NCBI GenBank assembly: GCA_049975385.1
Contig: JBNGDO010000022.1
Coordinates: forward strand, 1 to 45,426
Source of the DNA: DSWT01 sp049975385
GTDB lineage: Bacteria; Chloroflexota; Anaerolineae; B4-G1; SLSP01
Length of the DNA: 45,426 nucleotides
Direction: 5' to 3'
The position numbers and the translations under genes were made by a program. The notes below the pieces were generated by a model. The model worked only from the letters and a program-made list of their open reading frames with translations. It had not been told where the DNA came from and made no database searches. Positions 11,064-20,763 of the stretch are shown here, piece by piece (position 1 is the stretch's first letter; the number at the start of each line of letters is the position of its first letter).

Positions 11064-11149
11064 GGTGCGATTCAGAATGGGCGATTTGCAGCTCCGTCTT
11101 CTGACGACGACCCGTCAGTTGAGTACTCGCCCCCATTCTGAATCGCACC
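11064..11149. repeat. 86-bp nested palindrome with 18-bp perfect arms
   Basis: GGTGCGATTCAGAATGGG (11064-11081) is perfectly complementary to 11132-11149. Inside, GGGCGA/TCGCCC extends the stem, and CTGACG (11101-11106) pairs with 11113-11118. The stretch 10957-11309 otherwise holds no gene: only this element, the promoter and leader palindrome, a small GGCT/AGCC hairpin near 11175 and AT-rich sequence. It lies downstream of hypE, so it may end hyp transcription, or be a MITE-like or REP-like unit. Confidence 0.75.
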
Positions 11150-11309
11150 TGGGCAGTTTTGGCCCTTGAATACCTGGCTTGTTGAGCCGGAATCGAGCCA
11201 AAAGTGCCACAAAACCGCAATTATCAGGCATTGATCTGACTATTTCCCCCAAAGTGAAACACACACGCGATCATGAATATTTTATGAAGGAGGGCTACGC
11301 TTCATTGAC

Positions 11310-12413
11310 TCAGCATATCCGTGGCAATTGCGCGCCGGTCAACATCGGCAGGATGCGCCTCGCTCCGTAGGGCGTTTGCAAGACAACACGGCCTGCATGA
11401 GTGGCAGTGACGTGCCCGATCAATGCCGATTCTTTTCCTAACGGATGTGCACGCAGCGTGGACAATGCTGCCTCCGCTGCCTCTGATGCTACCGCGACGA
11501 TGACTTTCCCTTCGTTCGCCGCGTAGAGGGGATCCAATCCCAGGAATTCGCACGCTCCACGCACAGCCTCTCGTATTGGGATGGCGCTTTCCTCGATTTC
11601 AATGCCGATCCGCCCCCCTTTTGTCACCCCCACAGGGGAGGAGATAGGAGAACCGTCCCGTGAGTCTCCCTTCCCATCGGGAGGGATTGAGGGGAGGAGT
11701 CCCTTGGTGGATGCCCACTCGTTCAATACCGACGCCAGCCCGCCGCGCGTAGCATCACGCATGCAGCGCACCTGCTCTGGAATGGCTTCCAGCAGCGCGG
11801 CGATAAGGCCGTGCAGCGGTGCAACGTCGCTCTGCAAGGTGGACTGGAACCCCATCCCCTCGCGTTTCAGCATCACCGCCAGCCCGTGATCGCCGATCGG
11901 TCCATTGAGAAGGAGCGCGTCACCGGGCTGTAGATGCTTTGGGCCGAGCGTGACGCCCGGTGGGACGACACCCACGCCTGCCGTGTTGATGAACAGCCCA
12001 TCCGCCGCGCCGTGTTCAACGACCTTCGTATCACCCGTGACAATAGCGACACCCGCCGCGCGCGCCGTCTCCGCCATCGACGCGACCACGCGCTCCAACG
12101 TTTCCAGTGGCAAGCCCTCTTCGAGGATGAATCCCGCCGTCAGGTACAGCGGTCGTGCGCCCGCGACCGCAAGATCGTTCACCGTGCCGCACACCGCCAG
12201 CTTGCCGATATCGCCACCGGGGAAGAACAACGGCTGTACCACGTAGGAATCCGTCGTCATGGCCAGCCGTCCCGGCGGCAGTTCGCCCACCAGTGCCGCG
12301 TCGCCCAAATCGTCCAGGAAGGGATTGCTGAAATGTCGCACAAACACATCACGGATCAACTCGTGACTGAGGATACCGCCGCTGCCGTGGGCTAAGAGAA
12401 TTGTTTCTTCCAT
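11310..12413 (-). CDS. hypE: Hydrogenase maturation protein HypE (carbamoyl dehydratase) with an in-frame insertion
   Basis: 367 residues. HypE dehydrates the thiocarbamate on its own C-terminal cysteine to thiocyanate, the source of the cyanide ligands of the [NiFe] site. The C-terminus ends PRIC as required. PurM-like signatures: SGGILSHELI at the start, DDLGDAA (34-40), AVCGTVNDLAVAGARP (73-88), VTGDTKVVE. Residues about 236-268 (proline/glycine-rich, beginning KGLLPSIPPDGKGD) have no counterpart in typical HypE of about 335 residues and coincide with a palindromic DNA segment. Start ATG has AGGAG 8 nt upstream. It is the last gene of the hypA-B-F-C-D-E order, separated from hypD by a 70-nt palindrome. 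Confidence 0.95.
   Translation of the reverse strand: MEETILLAHGSGGILSHELIRDVFVRHFSNPFLDDLGDAALVGELPPGRLAMTTDSYVVQPLFFPGGDIGKLAVCGTVNDLAVAGARPLYLTAGFILEEGLPLETLERVVASMAETARAAGVAIVTGDTKVVEHGAADGLFINTAGVGVVPPGVTLGPKHLQPGDALLLNGPIGDHGLAVMLKREGMGFQSTLQSDVAPLHGLIAALLEAIPEQVRCMRDATRGGLASVLNEWASTKGLLPSIPPDGKGDSRDGSPISSPVGVTKGGRIGIEIEESAIPIREAVRGACEFLGLDPLYAANEGKVIVAVASEAAEAALSTLRAHPLGKESALIGHVTATHAGRVVLQTPYGARRILPMLTGAQLPRIC
11613..11705 (-). repeat. Palindromic element inserted in frame within hypE
   Basis: About 90 nt rich in CCTCCC/GGGAGG words in both orientations (for example GGGAGGGATTGAGGGGAGG against CCTCCC at the other side). It encodes the extra HypE segment at residues 236-268 without a stop or frame change. 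It sits between two conserved blocks of the PurM-like C-terminal domain, so a surface loop is the likely site. Confidence 0.7.
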
Positions 12414-12437
12414 TCAACACACTCCTGATACAAAGGG

Positions 12438-12490
12438 AGCGTGATGCGTAATGAGGACGAAATCACGCATCACGCTTCACGTATCACGTC
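12438..12490. repeat. Word-repeat palindrome between hypD and hypE (GTGATGCGT family)
   Basis: AGCGTGATGCGT (12438-12449) is perfectly complementary to 12465-12476, with additional TCACG words to 12490. The last codons and the stop of hypD lie inside the element. The same words (TCACGCATCACGC) occur within hypF near 15670-15690. Confidence 0.8.
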
Positions 12491-13584
12491 TCATATTGAA
12501 AATACGCCGCGCATGCGCCTTCGGCGCTGACCATGCACGGGCCGATGGGGGTGCGCGGCGAGCAGATCTGCCGGAAAAGTGCACACTCGGTCGGTGCGAT
12601 GACGCCGCGCAGCACATCCCCACAGCGGCAGCCGGGCGGTTCTTTTGCAGGCGTCACGTCGACGGGGAAGCGCTGCGCAGCATCCCGGTGGGCGAAGGTC
12701 TCCCGCAACACGAGGCCGCTGTCGGGAATCACGCCGAAGCCGCGCCAGTCTGCCGGTCCCACCTCGAAAACCTGTGCGAGCAACTTCTGGGCGATGAGGT
12801 TGCCCTCTGGCTGCACGCCACGGGCATAGGTGTTGATGACCGCCGGGTCATCTGCGACGATGGCCTGTATCAGGGCGCCGATAGCGCTCAAAATGTCGAG
12901 CGGCTCAAAGCCGGAAACAGCGCAAGGCATGCGATAATCACGCGGTAGAAATCCCCATGCATCGCTGCCGATAATCGCGCTGACGTGCCCCGGCCCGATG
13001 ATACCGTCGAGCACTACTTCGCCTGCGTCCAGGATGACGCGGGTGGCAGGAGGCGTAAGTTTGTGCAGGCTGAGTACGCTGAAGTTCGGCACGCCATCGG
13101 CCTTGGCCTGGAGCAGCGCTGCCGCGATGCCCGGCGCGGTGGTCTCGAACCCCACGCCCAGGAAGACCACCTCCTGCTGTGGATGCTGGCGCGCGATGTC
13201 CAACGCATCCAGCGGCGAATAGACGATGCGGACGTCCGCACCGCGTGCGGCGGCAGCTTGCAACGTTTGCCGGCGGCTTCCCGGCACGCGCACCATGTCG
13301 CCAAAGGTCGCAAGAATCATATCGGGAACGTCGGCCATTGCGATGGCGAGATCGAGGTCGGCGGCGGAGGTGACACAAACCGGACAGCCTGGTCCAGAGC
13401 GCAACTCGATAGCCGGTGCGAGCAGTTCGCGCAGACCAAAACGGGAGATGGCGTGCGTGTGTCCGCCGCAGAACTCCATCAGCCGGATGGGGCGCGCGGC
13501 GGTGCGGCGTGCGGCGGTCGCGTGAATGCGCGCGATCACCTTGCGTGCCAACGCCGGGTCGCGGAATTCATCGATATATTTCAT
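12484..13584 (-). CDS. hypD: Hydrogenase maturation protein HypD
   Basis: 366 residues. HypD with HypC builds the Fe(CN)2CO unit. Visible: EFCGGHTH with Cys39, SGPGCPVC with Cys67 and Cys70, and the C-terminal cysteine cluster PGCRCGDVLRG...ECALFRQIC...GPC that holds the [4Fe-4S] cluster. Start: MKYIDEF at 13584 is the family start and overlaps hypC by 17 nt, implying translational coupling; a longer reading to 13683 runs through hypC in another frame and is rejected. Its C-terminus (YFQYET) ends in the palindromic repeat that separates it from hypE. Confidence 0.96.
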   Translation of the reverse strand: MKYIDEFRDPALARKVIARIHATAARRTAARPIRLMEFCGGHTHAISRFGLRELLAPAIELRSGPGCPVCVTSAADLDLAIAMADVPDMILATFGDMVRVPGSRRQTLQAAAARGADVRIVYSPLDALDIARQHPQQEVVFLGVGFETTAPGIAAALLQAKADGVPNFSVLSLHKLTPPATRVILDAGEVVLDGIIGPGHVSAIIGSDAWGFLPRDYRMPCAVSGFEPLDILSAIGALIQAIVADDPAVINTYARGVQPEGNLIAQKLLAQVFEVGPADWRGFGVIPDSGLVLRETFAHRDAAQRFPVDVTPAKEPPGCRCGDVLRGVIAPTECALFRQICSPRTPIGPCMVSAEGACAAYFQYET

Positions 13585-13828
13585 CGATGGTGGGGATGCC
13601 CAATTCGGCCTGAATTTCTGCCAGTTCTGCAAACGTTTCCAGCGAGGCCTGCGCCTCTTCGGGACTGAGCACGCTGATGGCATAGCCGGTATGCACGAGG
13701 ACGTAATCGCCCAACTGCGCTTCCGGCGTCATAATCAAACTGATGCGCCGTTCGACGCCACCAAGCATCACCGTCGCCATCTGCTGGTCGTCAATTTCAG
13801 TTATTTGTGTGGGAATAGCCAGACACAT
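13568..13828 (-). CDS. hypC: Hydrogenase maturation chaperone HypC
   Basis: 86 residues. It begins MCLAIPTQI, with the essential Cys2, followed by the beta-barrel region (VMLGGVERRISLIMTPEAQLGDYVLVHTGYA). HypC carries the Fe(CN)2CO precursor to the hydrogenase large subunit and works with HypD, whose gene overlaps its 3' end. Start ATG has GAGGT 4-5 nt upstream. Length is normal with a slightly extended acidic tail that forms the overlap with hypD. Confidence 0.96.
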   Translation of the reverse strand: MCLAIPTQITEIDDQQMATVMLGGVERRISLIMTPEAQLGDYVLVHTGYAISVLSPEEAQASLETFAELAEIQAELGIPTIDEIYR

Positions 13829-13837
13829 AGTGACCTC

Positions 13838-13904
13838 GTGATTGGTAATTGGTGATTGGGAATCCGTGATTGGTGATTCATGATTCGCTCATTCTCCCAT
13901 TCTT

Positions 13905-13925
<21 letters not shown>
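13838..13925. repeat. Word-repeat palindrome between hypC and hypF (GTGATTGG / CTGATTC words)
   Basis: Drifting copies of GTGATTGGTAATTGG run from about 13840 and then give way to inverse-type words (CTCATTCTC, TTCATTCGCTGATTC). The element reaches into the hypF 3' end, so the last residues of HypF (SERISE) and its stop codon are written by the repeat. Confidence 0.8.
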
Positions 13926-16301
<2,376 letters not shown>

Positions 16302-16320
16302 AATATTTTCCTTCTAGCCT

Positions 16321-16352
16321 AAATCCTAAGGGTTTTCAAAACCCTCAGATTT
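16321..16352. repeat. Palindrome AGGGTTTTCAAAACCCT between hypB and hypF
   Basis: Eight-base arms at 16329-16336 and 16338-16345 with flanking AAATC/GATTT pairing. It overlaps the hypB stop codon. The core AGGGTTTT-N-AAAACC recurs at 39357-39373, so this is a dispersed hairpin family. Confidence 0.75.
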
Positions 16353-17010
16353 TGCGGTGCGTTTCCAACCATTGCACCCAGTCTCGCATCCCTTCGCCGG
16401 TCTTGGCCGAAAGGCACAGCACCGGTGCGTCGGGGTTGAGGCCGTGGACCAACTCGGTGAACGCTTCCAGGTCGAAATCGAGATACGGACGCAGATCGGA
16501 CTTGGTGACGACGACTAAATCGACCGCCTCAAAAATCGCCGGGTACTTGTAGGGCTTGTCGTCACCTTCCGGGACGCTGAGCAGGCCGACGTTGTAGCTC
16601 TGCCCCAGATCGAACGAGACCGGACAGATAAGGTTGCCGACGTTCTCGACGAAGACCATTTCGAGGTCATCGAGGGGGAGGGCGGGCAGCGCGCGGCGGA
16701 TCATTGGCGCGTCGAGATGACACGCACCGCCGGTGTTGATCTGTACGACGGGCGTTCCGGTTTCCGCGATCTTCTCGGCGTCGACTTGCGAGGCCACGTC
16801 ACCCTCGATCACGCCGATACGGCGCTCCGGTAGTGCGTCGATGGTCGCCAGCAATAGCGTAGTCTTGCCCGCGCCCGGCGAGGCCATAATATTGATCACC
16901 ATAACGTGGCGCGCCGCGAAGTAGTCACGGTTGTCCGCCGCCACTTGCTCGTTGGCGGTCAAGAGCTTTTCCACAACGGGTATGCGGCCTGATGTTACTT
17001 GTTTGGACAT
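16345..17010 (-). CDS. hypB: Hydrogenase nickel incorporation GTPase HypB
   Basis: 221 residues. HypB is a GTPase that with HypA inserts nickel into the [NiFe] hydrogenase large subunit. P-loop ASPGAGKTT (43-51), the metal-binding CHLD with Cys97/His98 and GNLICP with Cys129, and the guanine-specificity motif VVVTKSDL near residue 165 are all visible. There is no histidine-rich nickel-storage stretch or CXXCGC motif at the N-terminus, so this is the short type. Start ATG has GGAGG 5 nt upstream. It is separated from hypA and hypF by repeat elements but belongs to the same transcription unit by order and strand. Confidence 0.96.
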   Translation of the reverse strand: MSKQVTSGRIPVVEKLLTANEQVAADNRDYFAARHVMVINIMASPGAGKTTLLLATIDALPERRIGVIEGDVASQVDAEKIAETGTPVVQINTGGACHLDAPMIRRALPALPLDDLEMVFVENVGNLICPVSFDLGQSYNVGLLSVPEGDDKPYKYPAIFEAVDLVVVTKSDLRPYLDFDLEAFTELVHGLNPDAPVLCLSAKTGEGMRDWVQWLETHRKI

Positions 17011-17027
17011 TATTGCCTCCTAAAAAT

Positions 17028-17120
17028 GGTAATTAGTGATTGGTAATCGGTAATTGGGACGGAGAATCAGCCCTGATCCGAATTCCTGATTACCAATTAC
17101 CAGTTACGAATTCCTGATTA
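17028..17120. repeat. Word-repeat palindrome between hypA and hypB (GGTAATTGG / CCAATTACC)
   Basis: GGTAATTAGTGATTGGTAAT at 17028 and following words are mirrored by CCTGATTACCAATTACCAG from about 17090, with GAATTCCTGATTAC repeated twice. The hypA stop codon (17118-17120) lies inside. It is the only sequence between the two genes apart from the hypB ribosome site. Confidence 0.82.
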
Positions 17121-17459
17121 CGTTACCTCGATGCTTTCGACGTAAAACTCTTTCCCGGCGATCACATCACCGCCGAGTGTGCCGCATTCAGGGCATATCC
17201 AATTCCGGCCTTCCGGCTCGAATTCTTGACCGCATTTGCGGCAACGAAAGCGGGTTTTGATACGCTCAAAGTGCAACGTCGCGCCCTCAGCAGGTGTGCC
17301 GGGAGAGAGCATCCCGAAGTAGAACTGGATCGAATCGTCGATGAAGCTCGTCAATTCACCGATGACCAGGTTGATACGCGTCACGTGCTGCGCGCCGGCT
17401 TTCTGCGCGTGCGCTGTGACGATGCGCAAGATGTCTTCGGTGACGGGCAATTCATGCAT
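17118..17459 (-). CDS. hypA: Hydrogenase nickel incorporation protein HypA
   Basis: 113 residues, the standard length. MHEL start supplies the nickel-binding His2; the zinc site is formed by CRKC (73-76) and CPEC (89-92). HypA delivers nickel with HypB. Start ATG has AGGA 6 nt upstream. It is the first gene of the six-gene hyp operon; a candidate promoter lies 30-60 nt upstream. Confidence 0.96.
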   Translation of the reverse strand: MHELPVTEDILRIVTAHAQKAGAQHVTRINLVIGELTSFIDDSIQFYFGMLSPGTPAEGATLHFERIKTRFRCRKCGQEFEPEGRNWICPECGTLGGDVIAGKEFYVESIEVT

Positions 17460-17492
17460 AGTATATCCTGATATTTCAAAAGGTTATCTACT

Positions 17493-17520
17493 ATATTACC
17501 TGATTTTCACGTTTAATCAA
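17493..17520 (-). promoter_or_regulatory. Candidate hyp operon promoter
   Basis: Minus strand TTGATT (17515-17520), 16-nt spacer, TAATAT (17493-17498); a TATAGT shifted 3 nt is an alternative -10. The region is the only AT-rich gap upstream of hypA. Predicted leader about 27 nt. Confidence 0.4.
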
Positions 17521-17537
17521 GTGAAGTCCTGTGTTTT

Positions 17538-18809
17538 TCACGCCCCGTGTGTGGGATCGGCGGAAAGTTCCGGCGCGAAGGCGGTGTGCTTGTGAGGATC
17601 GAGTTCCACGCCGTCCGCGTCCAGGGTCGCGCGCAACGCTGCGACATCCACGTCACGGACGTTGGTCAGGCCATTTTCCACGGCCAGCGCTGCTGCCGTT
17701 CCCGCCGCCTGGCCCATCGCGGCGCACGTGGGCGTCATCCGGTAGCTACTCTGCGCCACCTGGTCGCCGCTGATGCACTTGCCCGCCACGAGCAGGTTGC
17801 GAACGCCTTTGGCCATCAGGCAGCGGTAGGGGAGCGCGTAAGGTTCCACCTTCTGCCGCCACCCGCCGTGACCGGGCTTGGTCAGGCTGTGGAAGTCAAT
17901 CTGGCACGTGGCGACGGCGACCCCGTCCGGAAAGTCGCGCGACGTCGGGCCGGTGATGTCCGCTTCGGTCAGGATGTAGTCGCCAACGATGCGCCGCCCC
18001 TCGCGGACGCCGATGCGCGCACCGCTTGAACACAGCGCGTAGGTGGGGAAGCGTGTGCGTTGCAGGTAATGCACGATCCACGCCAGTTGTCGTCGCGCCT
18101 CGCGCTCGGCAGCGCTGAGGCTGAACGGGTCGGTGGGATCGTGACCCATCACTTTGGTCATATTGCAATAGACGCGGCCATCGGGCAGCAGCACCCCTCC
18201 ATGCAGACCGGGAAGCTCGTCCTGGCTGTGGATTTCTTCCAGGCCCGCCGGGAGATAGGGTGTGACCGGCTTCCCGGTATCCTGGAGGATAAACGTCAAG
18301 CTCATGTGCAGGGTGCGTCCGGTTTGCGGATGCCCTTGCATCGTCGGCGCGCCGGCCAGCCACGCCAGGTCGCCTTCACCGGTGGCATCGATGTAATGTC
18401 GCGCCGCGATGTCGACGTAGTGGCTGCATGAGACGCCTCGCACACGCGTAAGGTCGCCGTCGCCGGTTTCGGCGTCTACGACACTGGCGTGAAACAGAAT
18501 CTCCACACCTGCCGCCTCCGCCAGGAGTTGCCAGACGATCTTGGCGTACTCCGGGTTGTAAAAACGCCCAAAGCGCGCGCCGAAGTGCTCCATCTCGTCC
18601 AAATAGCGCGTCCATATATCGCCCAGGCCATCCAGCCCGGCGAACCATTCGTTGACACCGCTCGTCGTCGAGACGCCGCCCAGTGCGTTGGATTCTTCGA
18701 TGAGCCAGACCTTGTGCCCGCGCCGGGCGGCCGCAATCGCCGCCGCGCATCCCGCTGTCCCACCCCCGGCTACAACGATGTCGGCATCCATTTTCGCTGA
18801 TAGATGCAT
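17538..18809 (-). CDS. FAD-dependent oxidoreductase (FAD_oxidored family)
   Basis: 423 residues. N-terminal dinucleotide-binding fold VVAGGGTAGCAAAIAAARRG with the acidic WLIEE strand end, then GGVSTTSGVNEWFAG, and the C-terminal FAD motif NLLVAGKCISGDQVAQSSYR with AAMGQAAGTAAALA. These mark the FAD_oxidored (PF12831-like) family, whose members are soluble oxidoreductases of mostly unknown substrate, often in carbohydrate or organic-acid breakdown. Start ATG at 18809 has GGGAGGT 5 nt upstream. It is transcribed divergently from the LuxR-type gene, and both promoters share a TTGCAAAG element, so that regulator may control it. Confidence 0.85.
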   Translation of the reverse strand: MHLSAKMDADIVVAGGGTAGCAAAIAAARRGHKVWLIEESNALGGVSTTSGVNEWFAGLDGLGDIWTRYLDEMEHFGARFGRFYNPEYAKIVWQLLAEAAGVEILFHASVVDAETGDGDLTRVRGVSCSHYVDIAARHYIDATGEGDLAWLAGAPTMQGHPQTGRTLHMSLTFILQDTGKPVTPYLPAGLEEIHSQDELPGLHGGVLLPDGRVYCNMTKVMGHDPTDPFSLSAAEREARRQLAWIVHYLQRTRFPTYALCSSGARIGVREGRRIVGDYILTEADITGPTSRDFPDGVAVATCQIDFHSLTKPGHGGWRQKVEPYALPYRCLMAKGVRNLLVAGKCISGDQVAQSSYRMTPTCAAMGQAAGTAAALAVENGLTNVRDVDVAALRATLDADGVELDPHKHTAFAPELSADPTHGA

Positions 18810-18927
18810 AGCTGACCTCCCTCGTCTTCATCACGATATTGACTGATCAAGTCATGAAAAACTAAAGTCACTCCGATGTCTCGTAGGCGTATGAAGGTTT
18901 AGCAAAATATGACCGGATCGTAACCGC

Positions 18928-18956
18928 ACTCTACATTCAAAACGAGGAAATTGCAA
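18928..18956 (-). promoter_or_regulatory. Promoter TTGCAA-N17-TAGAGT for the FAD oxidoreductase
   Basis: Minus strand TTGCAA (18951-18956) and TAGAGT (18928-18933), spacing 17 nt; start near 18921, leader about 110 nt. The -35 lies back-to-back with that of the divergent promoter, with an imperfect TTCC-N3-GGAA palindrome (18967-18977) between them that could bind a shared regulator. Confidence 0.5.
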
Positions 18957-18996
18957 AGATGAGGATTTCCATAGGAACCGGTGCTAACGCGATCTC

Positions 18997-19024
18997 TTGC
19001 AAAGCCCGGTTTTGGTGCTAGACT
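18997..19024 (+). promoter_or_regulatory. Promoter TTGCAA-N16-TAGACT for the LuxR-type gene
   Basis: TTGCAA (18997-19002) and TAGACT (19019-19024), spacing 16 nt; start near 19031, giving a 41-nt leader to ATG 19072. This argues against the longer TTG-started reading, which would begin within the -35. Confidence 0.55.
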
Positions 19025-19071
19025 CAGTTCGTTACATTGGTTCAACCCGTTGGCGACAAAGCAGGTTTGTT

Positions 19072-19506
19072 ATGACCCCTAAAACCACCACGACACCCCG
19101 CGAGACATTGCCCATCGCGGAACTGTTGGAGACGCTGGAATTGCTCGTTTCCCAGGCCCGCGCCTACGAGCGTGCGCTACCACCCGATAGCTACCCGGCG
19201 CGCGCGGCCGTCGCCACGCTCGGTGAACTGGCGCGGCAAGCGTTGAACGAAGCGCGCGACATCGCGGCGTTGGTGAAGCCACCGGCTCCGGCTGCACACC
19301 CCTTTTCACCTCGCGAATACGAGGTGCTTACCCTCGTCGCGCAAGGGCTGACCAATCGGGAAATCGCTTACCGGCTCGGCATCAGCGACCGAACCGTCCA
19401 GTTCCACGTCAACGCGATTTTCAACAAAACCGGCGCGCAATCGCGCACGGAGGCCGTCGCGCTGGCCTTGACGCGGCGGTGGCTGGAGATAACGGATAGC
19501 GAATAA
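19072..19506 (+). CDS. Small LuxR/GerE-type helix-turn-helix regulator
   Basis: 144 residues. The C-terminal LuxR-type DNA-binding domain (about 78-142) reads SPREYEVLTLVAQGLTNREI then AYRLGISDRTVQFHVNAIF, with the usual recognition helix. The N-terminal 70 residues are helical, alanine-rich, with no phospho-acceptor receiver or autoinducer domain visible. Start ATG at 19072 is preferred to an upstream in-frame TTG because a promoter occupies that position; AGG lies 7 nt upstream. Divergent from the FAD oxidoreductase, suggesting local regulation. Its 3' end runs into short repeat words (GATAGCGAATAACGAATTAC). Confidence 0.85.
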   Translation: MTPKTTTTPRETLPIAELLETLELLVSQARAYERALPPDSYPARAAVATLGELARQALNEARDIAALVKPPAPAAHPFSPREYEVLTLVAQGLTNREIAYRLGISDRTVQFHVNAIFNKTGAQSRTEAVALALTRRWLEITDSE

Positions 19507-19604
19507 CGAATTACGGATCGTCATTGTCAATTTGCCCACCTGTGGACTTTGACAGGTCGTTCTCTGTGGTAATGGCGGATGTATGCATTGCCTATCCATG
19601 CTAT

Positions 19605-19639
19605 GCTGATAACAAATCTGGAAGCAGTCAGTTATCAGC
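19605..19639 (+). promoter_or_regulatory. Leader hairpin upstream of the TadA-like gene
   Basis: GCTGATAAC (19605-19613) pairs perfectly with GTTATCAGC (19631-19639) across a 17-nt loop, 19 nt before the start codon and just 5' of AAAGGAG. A TTGACA at 19549-19554 with a weak TAATGG 15 nt downstream may be the promoter. The remainder of 19507-19657 shows nothing else. Confidence 0.5.
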
Positions 19640-19657
19640 AAATAGCAAAGGAGATAC

Positions 19658-20656
19658 ATGATGAAGACACAAGAAGTTTTGACCGCATTGGGGCCATTAG
19701 CGCCCCTCTACGAAGACCCGGATGTGCGCGAAATCATGGTGGATGCACCGGACACGGTGTATGTAGAGCGCCACGGTAAGTTGGAGACGACCGGTGTACA
19801 ATTCGACTCGCCTGAAGGACTTCGCGCTGTCATCGACGGGGTGCTGGCATTGGCAGGAATCACGCTCGGCTCAGAAAATCCCATCGGCGAGATGCGCTTA
19901 CCCGATGATGCCCGGCTGCTCGCCGTTATCCCCCCGACCGCGCTGAACAGCCCAACCTTGGTCATTCGCAAGCCGTCCCCAGACAAAATGACCTGGGAGC
20001 GGTTGTTCGAGTACGGCTCGATCACGCCAGAAGGGCGTGATTTTCTCCAAAACGCTATCAACGCGCGGATCAACACCCTCATCGCTGGCGGGCCGGCGAG
20101 TGGCAAAACCACTGTCGCGAACATGCTGGCTGAGATGATCCCCGCTGACCAGCGCCTCGTCGTCGTCGAGCAGACGCACGAGATGCGCATTGACCATCCT
20201 CATCGCGTCTGGCTGGAAGGCGGTGGTCCGGCGAACATCAGCGTCGTTGATTTGCTCAAGACCGCCGCGCAGATGCGCCCGGATTGGCTGATCGTGGGTG
20301 AGATACTCGGCGGGGAGGCGATGCGTGCCCTGCAGGTAATGAGCATCGGTTACAATGGAATCACGCTCATCCATGCCACTAGTCCCGAAGATGCGCTGTC
20401 GCGCCTGGAAACCTTCTGCCTGATGGCGAACCTGGGACTGGGTCTAGCGGAAATCCGCCGCCTGATTGCTTCCGCCATCCAACTCATCACGTATCAGGAA
20501 CGACGGCCTGATGGATCGCGCAAATTTATGCAATTTGTAGAACTGGCCGGGTTGGAAGGCGACCTGCGTTACAAGCTCAAGCCGCTGTTCCGCTTCAACA
20601 CGGACAAGAACGTCTTGGAGCATACCGGGGAGCATCCGGCGTGGGAGAAAAAGTAA
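19658..20656 (+). CDS. Solitary TadA/CpaF-type secretion ATPase
   Basis: 332 residues. Type II/IV secretion ATPase fold: N-terminal region DPDVREIMVDAPDTVYVERH as in CpaF/TadA, Walker A GGPASGKTT (144-152), Asp-box region VVEQTHEMRI (169-178), Walker B DWLIVGEILGGEA (209-221) and His box YNGITLIHATSP (232-243). Such ATPases power pilus assembly or DNA transfer, normally beside TadB/TadC and pilin genes; none is present here and an intrinsic terminator follows at once. Its partners are elsewhere or it has another role. Start: AAAGGAG lies 4 nt before ATG 19658 and 7 nt before a second ATG at 19661. Confidence 0.85.
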   Translation: MMKTQEVLTALGPLAPLYEDPDVREIMVDAPDTVYVERHGKLETTGVQFDSPEGLRAVIDGVLALAGITLGSENPIGEMRLPDDARLLAVIPPTALNSPTLVIRKPSPDKMTWERLFEYGSITPEGRDFLQNAINARINTLIAGGPASGKTTVANMLAEMIPADQRLVVVEQTHEMRIDHPHRVWLEGGGPANISVVDLLKTAAQMRPDWLIVGEILGGEAMRALQVMSIGYNGITLIHATSPEDALSRLETFCLMANLGLGLAEIRRLIASAIQLITYQERRPDGSRKFMQFVELAGLEGDLRYKLKPLFRFNTDKNVLEHTGEHPAWEKK

Positions 20657-20673
20657 ATCGTTAAGCTATCAAG

Positions 20674-20707
20674 GACCGGGATTCTATATAGAATCCCGGT
20701 CTTTTTT
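20674..20707 (+). terminator. Intrinsic terminator after the TadA-like gene
   Basis: GACCGGGATTC (20674-20684) and GAATCCCGGTC (20691-20701) flank TATATA, followed by six T residues (20702-20707). It is the clearest rho-independent terminator in the window. Confidence 0.95.
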
Positions 20708-20763
20708 CAGGTGCGCTATTCGGTGGTATACTTGTGGCGACAAATCACCATAAGGAGGCCCCT

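Noticed and set aside
13585..13683. N-terminal extension of HypD
   Set aside because: It reads through hypC in another frame and lacks similarity to HypD; the family start is at 13584.
20734..20763. GTG start adding ten residues to the FAD protein
   Set aside because: The ribosome site AGGAGG lies downstream of it, within the would-be coding part, and fits the ATG at 20764.
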